From an uncultured Burkholderiales bacterium (GTDB taxonomy: Bacteria > Pseudomonadota > Gammaproteobacteria > Burkholderiales > Burkholderiaceae_C), in the NCBI GenBank assembly GCA_903887655.1, contig CAISQQ010000389.1, forward strand, positions 1-5,924: 5,924 nt of DNA, read 5' to 3'. The position numbers and the translations under genes were made by a program. Below the pieces are notes generated by a model. It searched no databases, was not told the origin of the DNA, and worked only from the letters and a program-made list of their open reading frames with translations. The stretch's first letter is position 1. Each line of letters starts with the position of its first letter. Shown piece by piece: positions 5,177 to 5,924 of this stretch.

Positions 5177-5924
5177 TCAAAGCGTTTGCGAAGGCTCTGG
5201 CTGCGCCGCTCTCAAGCCCTCTTGATGGCTCAAGACCTCGTTCGCGGCGGCCAAGACCGCTTGGGGGCTCGGATTGAGCACCCGCACACACCAACTCACC
5301 GCGTGGTAAGAGGCGGGTTGGTCAATGACAAACCACGCAAGCGTTGGCACCTTGAGCGCGACCGCCATGTGATAAGGCCCCGAGTCTGTGCTGATAAAAA
5401 GCCCACACGCCGCGATCAAACCACTCAACTGCGTGAGGTTTCCCGTGCCCGCGGCGTTGAAGAGGCGCGGCGGTGTGTTCAGGCGCCCCGCTTGCGCGTC
5501 AAGGGCCTGGTGAAATGCGTCGATAAAGGCCTCATTGACCTCGCGCTCAAAGGGCGCTCCCGTGAGCACCAAGTCAAAGGTGTGCTCACGGGCCAACAGG
5601 ACCATGGCTTGAACCAAATCGGACACAGCCGGTCGCTTGCCCAGCGCATCGGGTGTCCCGCAGCCAATGTTCAAACCCCAAAGCGCGCGCTTGGGGCTTG
5701 GGGGCTGATCGGGCAGAGCCCGGCTGAGCAGGCCTTGGGCATGCGCCTTGGCGGGTGCTGGTGCCTCGAGCTCAATGGGGGTGGCTTGGCGCTCGAGCCC
5801 CAGGGCGCTCAACACCACCAGGTCGCGCTCGGCGTAGTCCATGGGTGACATCAAGCCTTGTTTTTTCATGAAAGCGGGCAGGCTCACCGAGCAGTGTGTG
5901 TAAAACCAAGCCCGCGGCCAAAAC
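5177..5924 (-). CDS. Glycosyltransferase family 9 (heptosyltransferase-like), C-terminal part, cut by window edge
   Basis: GT9 enzymes such as WaaC, WaaF and WaaQ move heptose or related sugars from nucleotide donors onto the lipopolysaccharide inner core at the cytoplasmic face of the inner membrane. The visible 248 residues cover the end of the acceptor-side domain and the donor-binding domain. The segment ALWGLNIGCGTP (near 5686-5651) opens the second Rossmann-like half, and FISTDSGPYHMAVALKVPTLAWF holds the GT9 donor-loop pattern D-S-G-P-x-H (Asp codon 5386-5384, His codon 5371-5369). The frame stays open through the window edge. A GTG at 5887 could pass for a start, but the full family length is about 330-400 residues and the residues before it (FWPRAWFYTHCS) look coding, so the true start lies beyond 5924. 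The exact sugar and acceptor cannot be told. It converges on phaZ. Confidence 0.85.
   Translation of the reverse strand, partial: FWPRAWFYTHCSVSLPAFMKKQGLMSPMDYAERDLVVLSALGLERQATPIELEAPAPAKAHAQGLLSRALPDQPPSPKRALWGLNIGCGTPDALGKRPAVSDLVQAMVLLAREHTFDLVLTGAPFEREVNEAFIDAFHQALDAQAGRLNTPPRLFNAAGTGNLTQLSGLIAACGLFISTDSGPYHMAVALKVPTLAWFVIDQPASYHAVSWCVRVLNPSPQAVLAAANEVLSHQEGLRAAQPEPSQTL
5559..5592. repeat. 11 bp perfect inverted repeat inside the glycosyltransferase gene
   Basis: CCCGTGAGCAC (5559-5569) and GTGCTCACGGG (5582-5592) are exact reverse complements separated by 12 bases. The arms encode parts of the stretch REHTFDLVLTG in the minus frame. A hairpin would form in the transcript of either strand. 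No function is known. Confidence 0.85.

Noticed and set aside
5186..5848. Plus-strand open frame of 220 codons opposite the glycosyltransferase
   Set aside because: The minus strand carries the GT9 motif D-S-G-P-x-H, while the plus-strand product is Arg-rich and unrecognisable.

Overview
The window looks like chromosomal DNA from a betaproteobacterium of the order Burkholderiales, probably Comamonadaceae-like. The support is moderately high GC, heavy use of TTG for leucine, promoter -10 boxes of the kind TAAAAT and TACAAT in GC-rich surroundings, and protein types that fit this group: TolB, MsbA and a Cys-type intracellular PHB depolymerase. The family placement is inference from style, not a database match.

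Layout. (1) 1-474, minus: the N-terminal part of tolB, running off the left edge. (2) 475-783: a roughly 310 bp divergent intergenic region with a candidate tolB promoter, a candidate msbA promoter, and a potentially folded, attenuator-like leader just before msbA. (3) 784-2556, plus: msbA, complete, the lipid A flippase. (4) 2540-3046, minus: a small cupin protein whose 3' end overlaps the 3' end of msbA by 17 bp. (5) 3047-3703, minus: a glutathione S-transferase family protein whose stop codon directly abuts the cupin start codon, so the two form a tight gst-cupin operon. (6) 3704-3858: a divergent control region with a 34 bp interrupted palindrome and a second 15 bp dyad. (7) 3859-5085, plus: intracellular polyhydroxyalkanoate depolymerase (phaZ). 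(8) 5086-5176: a convergent gap with GC-rich hairpins and three tandem 12-mers. (9) 5177-5924, minus: the C-terminal part of a family 9 (heptosyltransferase-like) glycosyltransferase, running off the right edge.

Three of the genes serve the outer envelope (tolB, msbA, the glycosyltransferase), one serves carbon-storage turnover (phaZ), and the gst-cupin pair is of unknown specific role. Most of the window is ordinary housekeeping sequence. I see no mobile element, CRISPR array, tRNA or rRNA, and no clear sign of a new multi-gene system. The best candidates for something undescribed are the structured msbA leader and the palindromic control region between gst and phaZ.
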